The notes under the pieces: model-generated
The model's database searches: none
What the model saw: the letters and a program-made list of their open reading frames with translations, nothing else
What the model was told of the DNA's origin: nothing
Shown: positions 1-5,401 of the stretch, piece after piece
Layout: the number at the start of each line of letters is the position of its first letter
Numbering within the stretch: the first letter of the stretch is position 1
DNA from: Deltaproteobacteria bacterium
Lineage (GTDB): Bacteria; Myxococcota_A; Polyangia; Haliangiales; Haliangiaceae
Length of the DNA stretch: 5,401 nt
Reading direction: 5' to 3'
Assembly: GCA_013813945.1 (NCBI GenBank)
Contig: JACCQV010000763.1
Location: 1 to 5,401, forward strand
Translations under genes and position numbers: made by a program

Positions 1-1348
1 GCGCGAGTGCATGGCCGCGCTCTCGCAGGATCGCTGCTCGGTCGGTGGCGCCGGCCGACTTGAGCACCTCGAAGCAGGCGGCGTAGACCTCTTCCTCGGA
101 GCCCTCGAGGACACGCTGGTGTTCGAGCAGGCCGAGTGCGCGGTGAACGGCGCACCCGCCTCGGCGGTGTGGCCGCGTGACCGCGACAGGGCGAGCGCGT
201 GACGCGCGAGGCCCTGGATCTCGTAGCCAACGAGCGTGGCCTGCTGGGCGACGGCGGTGCCGTCGGCAGCATCCTCGATCGCGGCGGCGAGGTTGCCACG
301 CCTGAGCTGCGCGCCCGCTCGGGCGACGAGTGCGTTGGCCTCGAGGTAGCGGGCACCGAGGCGGCGCGCTTCTGCGAGCGCCTCGTCGAGCCGCTTGATG
401 CCGTCAGCCTGACCGCGGCGGACGTCGCACACGCCGGCGTAGATCAGGCAGTCGGCGCGGCTCCATCGCGACGCCGTCGCGCCGAGGATATCGAGCGCGT
501 TTCCAAACGTCTCGGCCGCTTCTTCGTAGAGCCCGACCTCGAGCTGGATGATGCCCATCACGCTGAGTGCATCGCCCTCACGTGTGCGATCGCCGTAGCG
601 CTGACACAGCTCGAGCGAGCGTTGCGCCGACGACATTGCGGTCGTGAAGTTGCCAAGGCACATCTCGATCACGGCGACGTGGTTGGTGACGATCCTTTCG
701 AGCCACGGATCGCCGGTCTTGTCGATCAGCTGGACGACAGGTCGATACGCGTCACGCGCGGCTTCGTAATGCGCGCGCAGGAGGTGGATCCGGCCGCGGC
801 CGAGCATGGCAGCCATCTCGTCGGCGATCGCGCCGCGACGGTGAAAGAGCTCGCGCGCGTGCCCGACGATGACGAGCGCCTCGTCGAACCGCCCGAGACG
901 TTCGAGGATCTCGGCGCGGATCCGCAGCGCCTCGCCGCGGAGTCGGTCGTTGCCCGCCGCGGTCGCGTGATCTTCCGCCACGACGGTCGCCACGCTCGCG
1001 TTCGCGTAATCGCCCCAGCGCAGCATGCGCTGCGCGCGGCGGAGCGCGACGTCGGCGAGGCGCGCCGCATCGCCTTCGCACAGCCGCTGCAGCTCGTCGA
1101 GATCGCTCGGATTCGCTGCGAGATCGCCGAGCAGGCGGTGGGCCTCCTCGCGACCGGCGAACGCCTCGCGTCGACGTGCGCGCGAGGTCGCCGTTGGTGG
1201 CGTGGCCCCGAGCTCGCGCTCGAGAATCAGCGTGCGCGAGAAGCATGCGACCGCGGCCTCCGCATCCGACGCGGTGAGCGCGAGGCGCCCTGCGCGGAGC
1301 CAGAACGCGGCTGCACCCGCGGCCTCTCCGCCGCGCTCGAGGTGCTCG
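1..1348 (-). other. TPR-like helical repeat region, residues about 1075 onward
   Basis: The region is a run of Ala/Leu/Arg/Glu-rich helices with TPR spacing. Clear units include GDYANASVATVVAEDHA, GRFDEALVIVGHARELF, AHYEAARDAYRPVVQLI, GNFTTAMSSAQRSLELC, GLYEEAAETFGNALDIL and GNLAAAIEDAADGTAVA, most opening with a Gly/Ala-x-[Tyr/Phe/Leu] turn. Such regions in related proteins serve protein-protein contact. The in-frame reading stops looking like TPR after GHTAEAG, near position 155, where the coding register seems to change. The true C-terminus lies beyond the window. Confidence 0.7.
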
Positions 1349-4300
1349 GCGATCACGGCAGGCGGCTCCTCGCGGCCAGCGAAGAAGCGAGACGCGAGCA
1401 GCCGGCCGACCCGTGCGCTGCTCTCGCGCTGGGCGCGTGATGACAGCGAATCGAACACGACCTCGCGCACGAGCCCCCGTGCGAAGTGGACGTCGGCTTC
1501 CGTCGAGCCGCCCGCATTCGAGGCCTCGACGAGGAAGCCTGCCTCGATCAGCTCGCCCAGCTCGGTGCCGAGGGACTCCTCGTCGAGCAGCTCCTCGAGG
1601 AGCCGGATCCGGATCGCTCCGCCGAGAACCGCCGCGAAGCGCAACGCGGTCTTCGCCTTCGCGCTCAGCCGATCGATCCGCGCAGCGACGACGTCGCGCG
1701 CCGACGCGGGAACGTCGTCGCCGGCTTCTCGCACCGCCTGCGCGAGCTCCTCGATGAACAACGGGTTGCCACCGCCACGGGCGAGCACGGCCGCGATGTT
1801 GAGCGGTGATGCCGTGTCGCCAAGCCGATCGGCGATCAGCGCACGGAGCTCACCGCCGACGAGGTCGCCGATCAGCAGCAAGAGGTCGGCCGGCGGTGGA
1901 GCAGGCCCCTCGGGACGTCCGGTCAGCACGAGCAGCTCGGGACCGGATTGCGGCACTGCCAAGGTGTGGCGCAGGACCTCGAGGCTGGCGCTGTCGGCGA
2001 GGTGCACGTCCTCGATGATCGTGAGCTGTGGCTTGTCGCGATCGGCCATCGCCGCGCGGAACGTGGCGAGACCCGCCGAGATCCGTGGCCGCAGATCGGC
2101 GACCTCGGGCGCGCCGACGCCGACGCCGTCGCGCAGCTCCATGGCGCGATCGAGATCCGTGGCCACCTCGCGCGCGCGCTCGGCGGAGACGCCCGCTCCG
2201 GTCATCAGCGTATGGAGTCGACGGACGAGCTGCTGGCGCGCGGCACGTCCTCGCGTCGGCGGCAGACCGAGCGCCGCCTGGTACAGGTCGATCACGAGCG
2301 CGAACGGCGCGAGGTGATGCGCGGGGCTCGCCGCCGTGGTCACGACGCGCACCGGTGTGGCGCTCGATGCATGACGGGCCACGAGCTCCGCCACGAGCCG
2401 ACTCTTTCCGGTCCCCGCGGCGCCGCTGATCATCGCGACGAGCCGCCGATCCGCCGCGATCGCGCGCTGGAACCACGCATCGAGCTCGCTCAGCTGCGCC
2501 GTGCGGCCGACGAACTTGCCGCGCCGCTCGAGTCGCTCGCGATCGCGCTCCTCGAAGCCACGCGGACCGACGACCTCGATCACCCGGCTGCGCCGCGCGA
2601 TCCGCTTCGGCGCAGGTACCTCGCGCAGCGCGTAGAGCCCGCTGGTCAACCGGCCCGTCGTCCCCGCGAACAGCGGGCGGTCGGGAGATGCTTCGTGCGC
2701 CAGAGCTCGCGCCTCCTCCGATGCGTCGGTCGGGATCCGCGCGGGGCCGTCGGTGCCGGCGGTGGTCCCGACGCCCGTACGCGCGCCGATCCGCAGCGTG
2801 ATCCCGTGACCATGGCCGTGATCGGTGCCGGCATCGCGCGCCATGGATCCAGCGTCGAGCGCCCAGCCCATCGCGATCGCGACGTCGTCCTCGCCGGCGA
2901 TCTCGAGCCCGAATGCCACGACCAGGAAGTCATCGTCCTGCGCGATCACGACCCCACCGCGCTGGTACGCGAGCTCGCCGAGGCTGCGCGACACCGGGCG
3001 GAGCACCTCGTTCGGTGCACCCGCGAGCTGGCCCGCGACGACGACCGTGCGTCGGCGTTCCGACAGCACGCCCTCTGCAATCGATCCGAGGTCGTCGTCG
3101 ATCGGCTCGTCGTGCAGAACCTCGGCTGCCGAGATCGACTCGGGATCGACTTCGAGGTCGTCATAGCTCGTGTCGTCGGGGATCCCGGGTGGCGAGAACC
3201 CGTGCGACGTGATGTCATCGTCGAACCGCAGCGCCGACGGGTTGACACCGATCGCGTGAGTCAGCAGCTCGTAGGATGGCCGGTAGAACGGCTCGGTCGG
3301 CACCGTCGCCTCGCGATTCGCGAAGCTCGGATCGGGCAGGGAGTCGGCGAGCTTGCCGACGCCCGCCGCGGTGCCCTCGTGGCCCCAGCGCGCGTTGGTG
3401 CTCGCGGTCGTATCGAGGCGAGGTGCAGCGGTGGTGGTGCCGTCGTGGACGTCGAGAAAGCCCGGCGTGCCCTCGCCGATGTCGTGCGGTGGCAGCACCA
3501 TGTTGACGAGTGAGGTCGTCTGCGACGGTCGAACCGGCGCCGACAGCGAGGAGTACCCCGACAGCGAGGATAGCGAGCTTCGCGACGCCGTGGTAACTGC
3601 TCCTGCCGCCTGCGGCACGCTGACCGAGGTGTTGTCCGACGTCCACGGGATCTCGGCCTTGCTCGTTCGCGTCTCGAGATCGGCGAGCCACGTGGCGAGT
3701 GAACGCGATCCGGCGAGCATCGCGGTCCGGATCAAGGCCGACGCGAGATCGGCGGAGGTCCCGCGTGCGCTGGGCTCACGTGACAGCGCAGTCGCGATCG
3801 CGCTCACGATCTCCTTCGGCACGGCGGGATTGAGGCGATCGATTTCCGGCGGATGCGTGGTGCGGACAGCCTCGAGGATCGCCTTGAGGTTCGCGCCGCG
3901 AAACAGCGGCAAGCCGGTGAACAGCTCCCACGCGATGATACCGAGCGCGAACACGTCCGCCGCGGGTGTCGGTGGCTCGCCGAGCGTCTGCTCGGGCGCC
4001 ATGTAGCGCGGCTTGCCACGCAGCCGCCGCCGCTCGAGCGCCGAAGCGAACGTCGCGCGCGCGATCCCGAAGTCGAGGATCTTCACGTAGCCATCCGTCG
4101 ACAGCATCACGTTGGACGGCGACACGTCGCAGTGCACGATGCCGAGCGCCCCGCCGTACCCATCGGTCTTGCGGTGTGCGTAGTCGAGTCCGGCTGCGAC
4201 CTCCGCAATGATGTACGCGGCGACCGGAATCGGCGGGAGCAGATCGCGTGCCACCGCCTGGCTCATCGCCGTCCGGAGGTCCTTGCCCTCGATCAGCTCC

Positions 4301-4572
4301 ATCGCGAGGAACAGCTCGCCATCGGCCTTACCGAAGTCGAATACCTGGACGATGTTGCGGTGCGTGAGCTCGACCGCGATCCGGGCCTCGTCGATGAAGC
4401 TGCGGATGAAGCGGCCCTCGCGTGCGGAGCCCGGCAAGATCCGCTTCAGCGCCTGGATCTTCTCGAACCCTGCGATGCCGACGGTCTTGACCTTGTAGAC
4501 CTCGGCCATCCCGCCCTGCGCGATCTTCTCGAGGACGTGATACTTCCCGAAACGCTCGCGCAGCGCTTCCAC
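1..4572 (-). CDS. Multidomain Ser/Thr protein kinase: kinase, degenerate cyclase-like domain, AAA ATPase and TPR region (3' end outside window)
   Basis: This is a predicted cytosolic signalling kinase, with 1524 codons in the window and no stop. The kinase domain (about residues 11-285) shows a Gly-rich loop AQGGMAEVY (18-26), Lys43 in ALKRI, helix-C Glu62, catalytic loop HCDVSPSN (147-154, Asp149), DFG (167-169) and APEQ (192-195). Residues 286-503 form a linker, Ser/Thr-rich at 311-355 and Asp/Glu-rich at 451-494, with no membrane segment. Residues 505-668 resemble a class III cyclase domain lacking its first metal-binding motif. An ATPase follows: FVGR (687-690), Walker A GAAGTGKS (717-724), Walker B-like TIIEDVHLAD (851-860), GGGNPLFIEEL (933-943). 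From about 1075 the sequence is Ala/Leu-rich paired helices, TPR-like. The GTG at 4572 is chosen because the family's usual few residues then precede the Gly-rich loop; another in-frame GTG at 4644 lies inside rnc. Its ribosome site is weak. An apparent frameshift lies near 150. Kinase and ATPase calls are secure; substrate and pathway are unknown. Confidence 0.9.
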   Translation of the reverse strand, partial: MEALRERFGKYHVLEKIAQGGMAEVYKVKTVGIAGFEKIQALKRILPGSAREGRFIRSFIDEARIAVELTHRNIVQVFDFGKADGELFLAMELIEGKDLRTAMSQAVARDLLPPIPVAAYIIAEVAAGLDYAHRKTDGYGGALGIVHCDVSPSNVMLSTDGYVKILDFGIARATFASALERRRLRGKPRYMAPEQTLGEPPTPAADVFALGIIAWELFTGLPLFRGANLKAILEAVRTTHPPEIDRLNPAVPKEIVSAIATALSREPSARGTSADLASALIRTAMLAGSRSLATWLADLETRTSKAEIPWTSDNTSVSVPQAAGAVTTASRSSLSSLSGYSSLSAPVRPSQTTSLVNMVLPPHDIGEGTPGFLDVHDGTTTAAPRLDTTASTNARWGHEGTAAGVGKLADSLPDPSFANREATVPTEPFYRPSYELLTHAIGVNPSALRFDDDITSHGFSPPGIPDDTSYDDLEVDPESISAAEVLHDEPIDDDLGSIAEGVLSERRRTVVVAGQLAGAPNEVLRPVSRSLGELAYQRGGVVIAQDDDFLVVAFGLEIAGEDDVAIAMGWALDAGSMARDAGTDHGHGHGITLRIGARTGVGTTAGTDGPARIPTDASEEARALAHEASPDRPLFAGTTGRLTSGLYALREVPAPKRIARRSRVIEVVGPRGFEERDRERLERRGKFVGRTAQLSELDAWFQRAIAADRRLVAMISGAAGTGKSRLVAELVARHASSATPVRVVTTAASPAHHLAPFALVIDLYQAALGLPPTRGRAARQQLVRRLHTLMTGAGVSAERAREVATDLDRAMELRDGVGVGAPEVADLRPRISAGLATFRAAMADRDKPQLTIIEDVHLADSASLEVLRHTLAVPQSGPELLVLTGRPEGPAPPPADLLLLIGDLVGGELRALIADRLGDTASPLNIAAVLARGGGNPLFIEELAQAVREAGDDVPASARDVVAARIDRLSAKAKTALRFAAVLGGAIRIRLLEELLDEESLGTELGELIEAGFLVEASNAGGSTEADVHFARGLVREVVFDSLSSRAQRESSARVGRLLASRFFAGREEPPAVIAEHLERGGEAAGAAAFWLRAGRLALTASDAEAAVACFSRTLILERELGATPPTATSRARRREAFAGREEAHRLLGDLAANPSDLDELQRLCEGDAARLADVALRRAQRMLRWGDYANASVATVVAEDHATAAGNDRLRGEALRIRAEILERLGRFDEALVIVGHARELFHRRGAIADEMAAMLGRGRIHLLRAHYEAARDAYRPVVQLIDKTGDPWLERIVTNHVAVIEMCLGNFTTAMSSAQRSLELCQRYGDRTREGDALSVMGIIQLEVGLYEEAAETFGNALDILGATASRWSRADCLIYAGVCDVRRGQADGIKRLDEALAEARRLGARYLEANALVARAGAQLRRGNLAAAIEDAADGTAVAQQATLVGYEIQGLARHALALSRSRGHTAEAGAPFTAHSACSNTSVSSRAPRKRSTPPASRCSSRPAPPTEQRSCESAAMHSR
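144..158 (-). other. Apparent frameshift in the kinase gene
   Basis: Left of about 150 the kinase frame reads Ser/Pro/Arg-rich, low-complexity sequence (SNTSVSSRAPRKRSTPP). The register one step away reads VHRALGLLEHQRVLEGSEEE and on through VYAACFEVLKSAG and AAILRERGHALA, with strongly G/C-ending codons and the helical style of the upstream TPR region. Joining GHTAEAG in the first frame to AVHRALGLLEH in the second needs one extra base or two fewer. This implies a one-base loss (or two-base gain) in this stretch. Both registers remain open to position 1, so the window does not show where translation ends. It may be a true mutation or a sequencing error. Confidence 0.7.
1393..2517 (-). other. 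AAA/STAND-type ATPase domain, residues about 686-1060
   Basis: FVGRTAQLSEL (687-697) is the typical opening of ATPase modules that follow cyclase or kinase domains in large bacterial regulators. Walker A GAAGTGKS (717-724) has Lys723. A Walker B-like strand reads LTIIEDVHLAD (850-860), matching the family's usual LEDLHWAD. GGGNPLFIEEL (933-943) is the conserved segment beyond the core, followed by a helical lid region (RIDRLS and following) and a VHFARGLVREVVFDSL segment (1028-1043). All key nucleotide-binding residues are present, so ATP binding is likely. The end of the domain is approximate. Confidence 0.8.
2569..3060 (-). other. Degenerate class III adenylate/guanylate cyclase-like domain, residues about 505-668
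   Basis: The order of motifs follows the cyclase domain that often precedes AAA-TPR modules: ERRRTVVVAG (505-514), GGVVIAQDDDFLVVAFG (539-555), a helix with EDDVAIAMGWAL (561-572), LRIGARTGV (593-601), an ARAL helix (621-624) and YALREVPAPK (647-656) leading to VIEVVGPRG (664-672). The expected FxDxxGFT metal-binding segment reads VAGQLAG, so the first metal-binding Asp is missing. A His/Gly run HGHGHG (585-590) lies just before the LRIG strand. The fold assignment is inferred from motif order; the domain is probably a non-catalytic scaffold or nucleotide sensor. Confidence 0.6.
3541..3570. repeat. Short in-frame direct repeat in the kinase linker
   Basis: The 12-mer cgacagcgagga occurs at 3541-3552 and again at 3559-3570, an 18-bp (six-codon) period that keeps the frame. 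On the minus strand it encodes the Ser-rich block SSLSSLSGYSSLS (332-344). It looks like a small tandem expansion within a disordered linker rather than a regulatory repeat. Confidence 0.6.
3718..4542 (-). other. Protein kinase domain, residues about 11-285
   Basis: The domain has the full set of bacterial Hanks-type landmarks in order: Gly-rich loop, Lys43, Glu62, Asp149, Asn154, Asp167 of DFG, and APEQ. The catalytic loop reads HCDVSPSN rather than HRDLKPEN: Cys replaces the usual Arg, and Ser151 sits where the catalytic-loop Lys normally is. From memory of the family, the DVSPxN form is common in myxobacterial kinases, so the domain is probably active. The segment between DFG and APEQ (RATFASALERRRLRGKPRYM, 172-191) is basic and has only Thr174 and Ser177 as possible activation-loop phosphosites. 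The downstream boundary is approximate. Confidence 0.9.
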
Positions 4573-4594
4573 GGTTCCGAGGGTAGCATGGGTC
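4573..4594. promoter_or_regulatory. Divergent start region between the kinase gene and rnc
   Basis: Only 22 bp separate the two GTG start codons, so at least part of each gene's promoter must lie inside the other's coding sequence. On the plus strand TAGCAT (4584-4589) resembles a -10 box and ends five bases before the rnc GTG, which would fit a leaderless transcript. No convincing -35 box is seen at the right distance. On the minus strand no clear box or strong ribosome site is visible; a ggaa at 4578-4575 is too close to the start. The function as a shared regulatory region is inferred from the geometry. Confidence 0.35.
4579..4583 (+). promoter_or_regulatory. Possible ribosome binding site of rnc
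   Basis: GAGGG lies 11 bases before the GTG at 4595, slightly farther than the usual spacing. It is the only purine-rich Shine-Dalgarno-like element upstream and gives modest support to the GTG start. The ATG at 4588 is nearer but is not in the rnc frame. Confidence 0.35.
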
Positions 4595-5323
4595 GTGGCC
4601 GAGCCTTCTTCCTTCGGCGAGCTCGAAACCGTGCTCGGATACACGTTTCGTGATCGCGCGCTCCTCCAGCAAGCGCTCCGTCATGCGAGCTGGTGCAACG
4701 AGCAACCCGCCACCGACAAGCGGCTCGAGGACAACGAACGCCTCGAGTTCCTCGGCGATGCGGTGCTTGATCTCGTCGTGGGGCATCGCTTGATGACGCG
4801 CTATCCGCAGCTCGCGGAAGGCGAGCTCTCGGTCACGCGCGCGCAGGTCGTGAGTGAAGCCGGTCTGTCCGACGTCGCGGGTCAGCTCGGACTCGGGCAA
4901 TACCTCATGCTCGGCAAAGGCGAGGAGAAGAGTGGCGGCCGCACCAAGCCATCGATTCTCGCAGACGCGTTCGAGGCCATCCTCGCCGCGGTGTACCTCG
5001 ACGGTGGGTTTGCGTCGGCGTCGGACATGGTGGAGCGGCTGCTCGCGCAGCGGATCGAGACGGTCGAGTTCAAGGGCTTCTACGACTTCAAGACACGCCT
5101 GCAGGAGACCGCACAGGCGCGGCTCAAGGCGACTCCGACGTATCGCGTCGTCTCCGAGCTCGGGCCCGATCACGACAAGCGGTTCGTCGTCGCGGTCACG
5201 ATCGCCACCGACGAGTGGGCGCGTGCAGTCGGCAAATCGAAGAAGGAAGCGGAGCAGATGGCCGCGGCCGAAGCCCACTTCCGACTCGAAGGCAGCGATG
5301 CGGGCGTTCGACCAAAGAAGTGA
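4595..5323 (+). CDS. rnc: Ribonuclease III
   Basis: RNase III cleaves double-stranded RNA in the cytoplasm, notably the 16S and 23S rRNA precursors and some mRNAs, and works as a homodimer with Mg2+. The 242-aa product is a normal length for the bacterial enzyme. The N-terminal RNase III domain (about 8-150) begins with LETVLGYTFRDRALLQQAL and contains the signature NERLEFLGD (47-55), giving metal ligands Glu51 and Asp55. The second acidic pair is Asp124 and Glu127 in LADAFEAILAAVYLDGG. A double-stranded RNA-binding domain follows (about 164-231), starting at DFKTRLQE and ending with the GKSKKEAEQMAAAEA helix. All catalytic residues are present, so it should be active. The GTG start places the first helix at the usual distance from the N-terminus. 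It is divergent from the kinase gene; the upstream partner is not a fatty-acid gene, and no era is seen in the 78 bases that follow. Confidence 0.97.
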   Translation: MAEPSSFGELETVLGYTFRDRALLQQALRHASWCNEQPATDKRLEDNERLEFLGDAVLDLVVGHRLMTRYPQLAEGELSVTRAQVVSEAGLSDVAGQLGLGQYLMLGKGEEKSGGRTKPSILADAFEAILAAVYLDGGFASASDMVERLLAQRIETVEFKGFYDFKTRLQETAQARLKATPTYRVVSELGPDHDKRFVVAVTIATDEWARAVGKSKKEAEQMAAAEAHFRLEGSDAGVRPKK

Positions 5324-5329
5324 CGAGCT

Positions 5330-5401
5330 CTACGTTCGTCGCGTTCGCGTGAGCGCGAGCACATCGTCTCGGTTCGGCATCGCCGCCCACGGACCCAGCT
5401 C
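5330..5401 (-). CDS. Possible C-terminal end of a convergent gene (partial)
   Basis: A minus-strand frame enters from the right edge, runs 23 codons (ELGPWAAMPNRDDVLALTRT, then RRT) and stops at a TAG six bases past the rnc stop codon. Codons mostly end in G or C, and tail-to-tail packing of this kind is common in compact genomes. The fragment is far too short to recognise a family. It could equally be a chance open frame in GC-rich DNA. Confidence 0.3.
   Translation of the reverse strand, partial: ELGPWAAMPNRDDVLALTRTRRT
5343..5360 (+). terminator. Weak hairpin downstream of rnc
   Basis: An inverted repeat gttcgcg / cgcgagc with loop tgag forms a seven-base-pair stem containing one G-T wobble, starting 20 bases after the rnc stop. 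There is no T-run on the plus strand after it, so it is not a classic intrinsic terminator; GC-rich genomes give such hairpins by chance. Confidence 0.2.

Noticed and set aside
199..1440. Plus-strand open frame of 413 codons
   Set aside because: It is the mirror register of the minus-strand kinase gene; the product is rich in Arg, Glu, Asp and Ala with no domain, while the minus strand reads clear TPR-like helices.
1025..2317. Plus-strand open frame of 430 codons, Ser/Arg/Ala-rich
   Set aside because: Its composition is typical of an off-frame reading of GC-rich DNA and it overlaps the well-supported ATPase and TPR coding sequence.
1948..3513. Plus-strand open frame of 521 codons
   Set aside because: It lies exactly opposite the ATPase, cyclase-like and linker regions in mirror register. 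The Walker A and B motifs are on the minus strand; this product is charged, repetitive and unrecognisable.
3215..3691. Minus-strand open frame with a membrane-like stretch VAKLAILAVGVLLAVGAG
   Set aside because: It is out of register with the kinase frame and the rest is Arg/His-rich. The hydrophobic stretch comes from reading the Ser-rich linker repeat one base off. The kinase frame is open on both sides without any shift.
4587..4589. ATG on the minus strand as the kinase start
   Set aside because: It is not in the frame that encodes the Gly-rich loop and kinase motifs; the in-frame start nearest the domain is GTG at 4572.
4588..4590. ATG on the plus strand as the rnc start
   Set aside because: It is out of frame with the RNase III sequence; only GTG at 4595 fits the N-terminal helix.
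4328..5278. Minus-strand open frame of 316 codons opposite rnc
   Set aside because: It mirrors rnc across most of its length and then crosses the kinase start out of frame; its last part is Arg/His-rich shadow sequence.

Overview
The window is high-GC bacterial chromosomal DNA with strong G/C preference at third codon positions. It carries a very long protein with a Ser/Thr kinase at the N-terminus, an AAA-type ATPase in the middle and a TPR-like C-terminus. Together these suggest a myxobacterium or relative (Myxococcota, former Deltaproteobacteria). This placement rests on gene style only; there is no rRNA or other taxonomic marker.

Layout: positions 4572 down to 1 (minus strand) are one continuous reading frame of 1524 codons that runs off the left edge. 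From the N-terminus it encodes a Ser/Thr protein kinase domain (about residues 11-285), a Ser/Thr-rich then acidic linker (about 286-503), a degenerate class III nucleotide-cyclase-like domain (about 505-668), an AAA/STAND-type ATPase domain with Walker A at 717-724 (about 686-1060), and a long helical TPR-like region (about 1075 onward). Near position 150 the conserved-looking reading passes to another register, so the gene appears to carry a frameshift close to the left edge. Positions 4595-5323 (plus strand) encode a complete 242-aa ribonuclease III (rnc). The two genes are divergent, both appear to start with GTG, and only 22 bp separate their start codons. The last 78 bp hold a weak hairpin and possibly the 3' end of a convergent minus-strand gene.

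Functionally, rnc is a housekeeping RNA-processing gene. The giant kinase is a cytosolic signalling protein in which the TPR and ATPase parts probably sense or scaffold and the kinase provides the output. Nothing links the two genes except their shared, very short start region. The large open frames on the plus strand opposite the kinase gene are mirror-register shadows of it. No tRNA, rRNA, CRISPR array, insertion sequence or prophage feature was seen.
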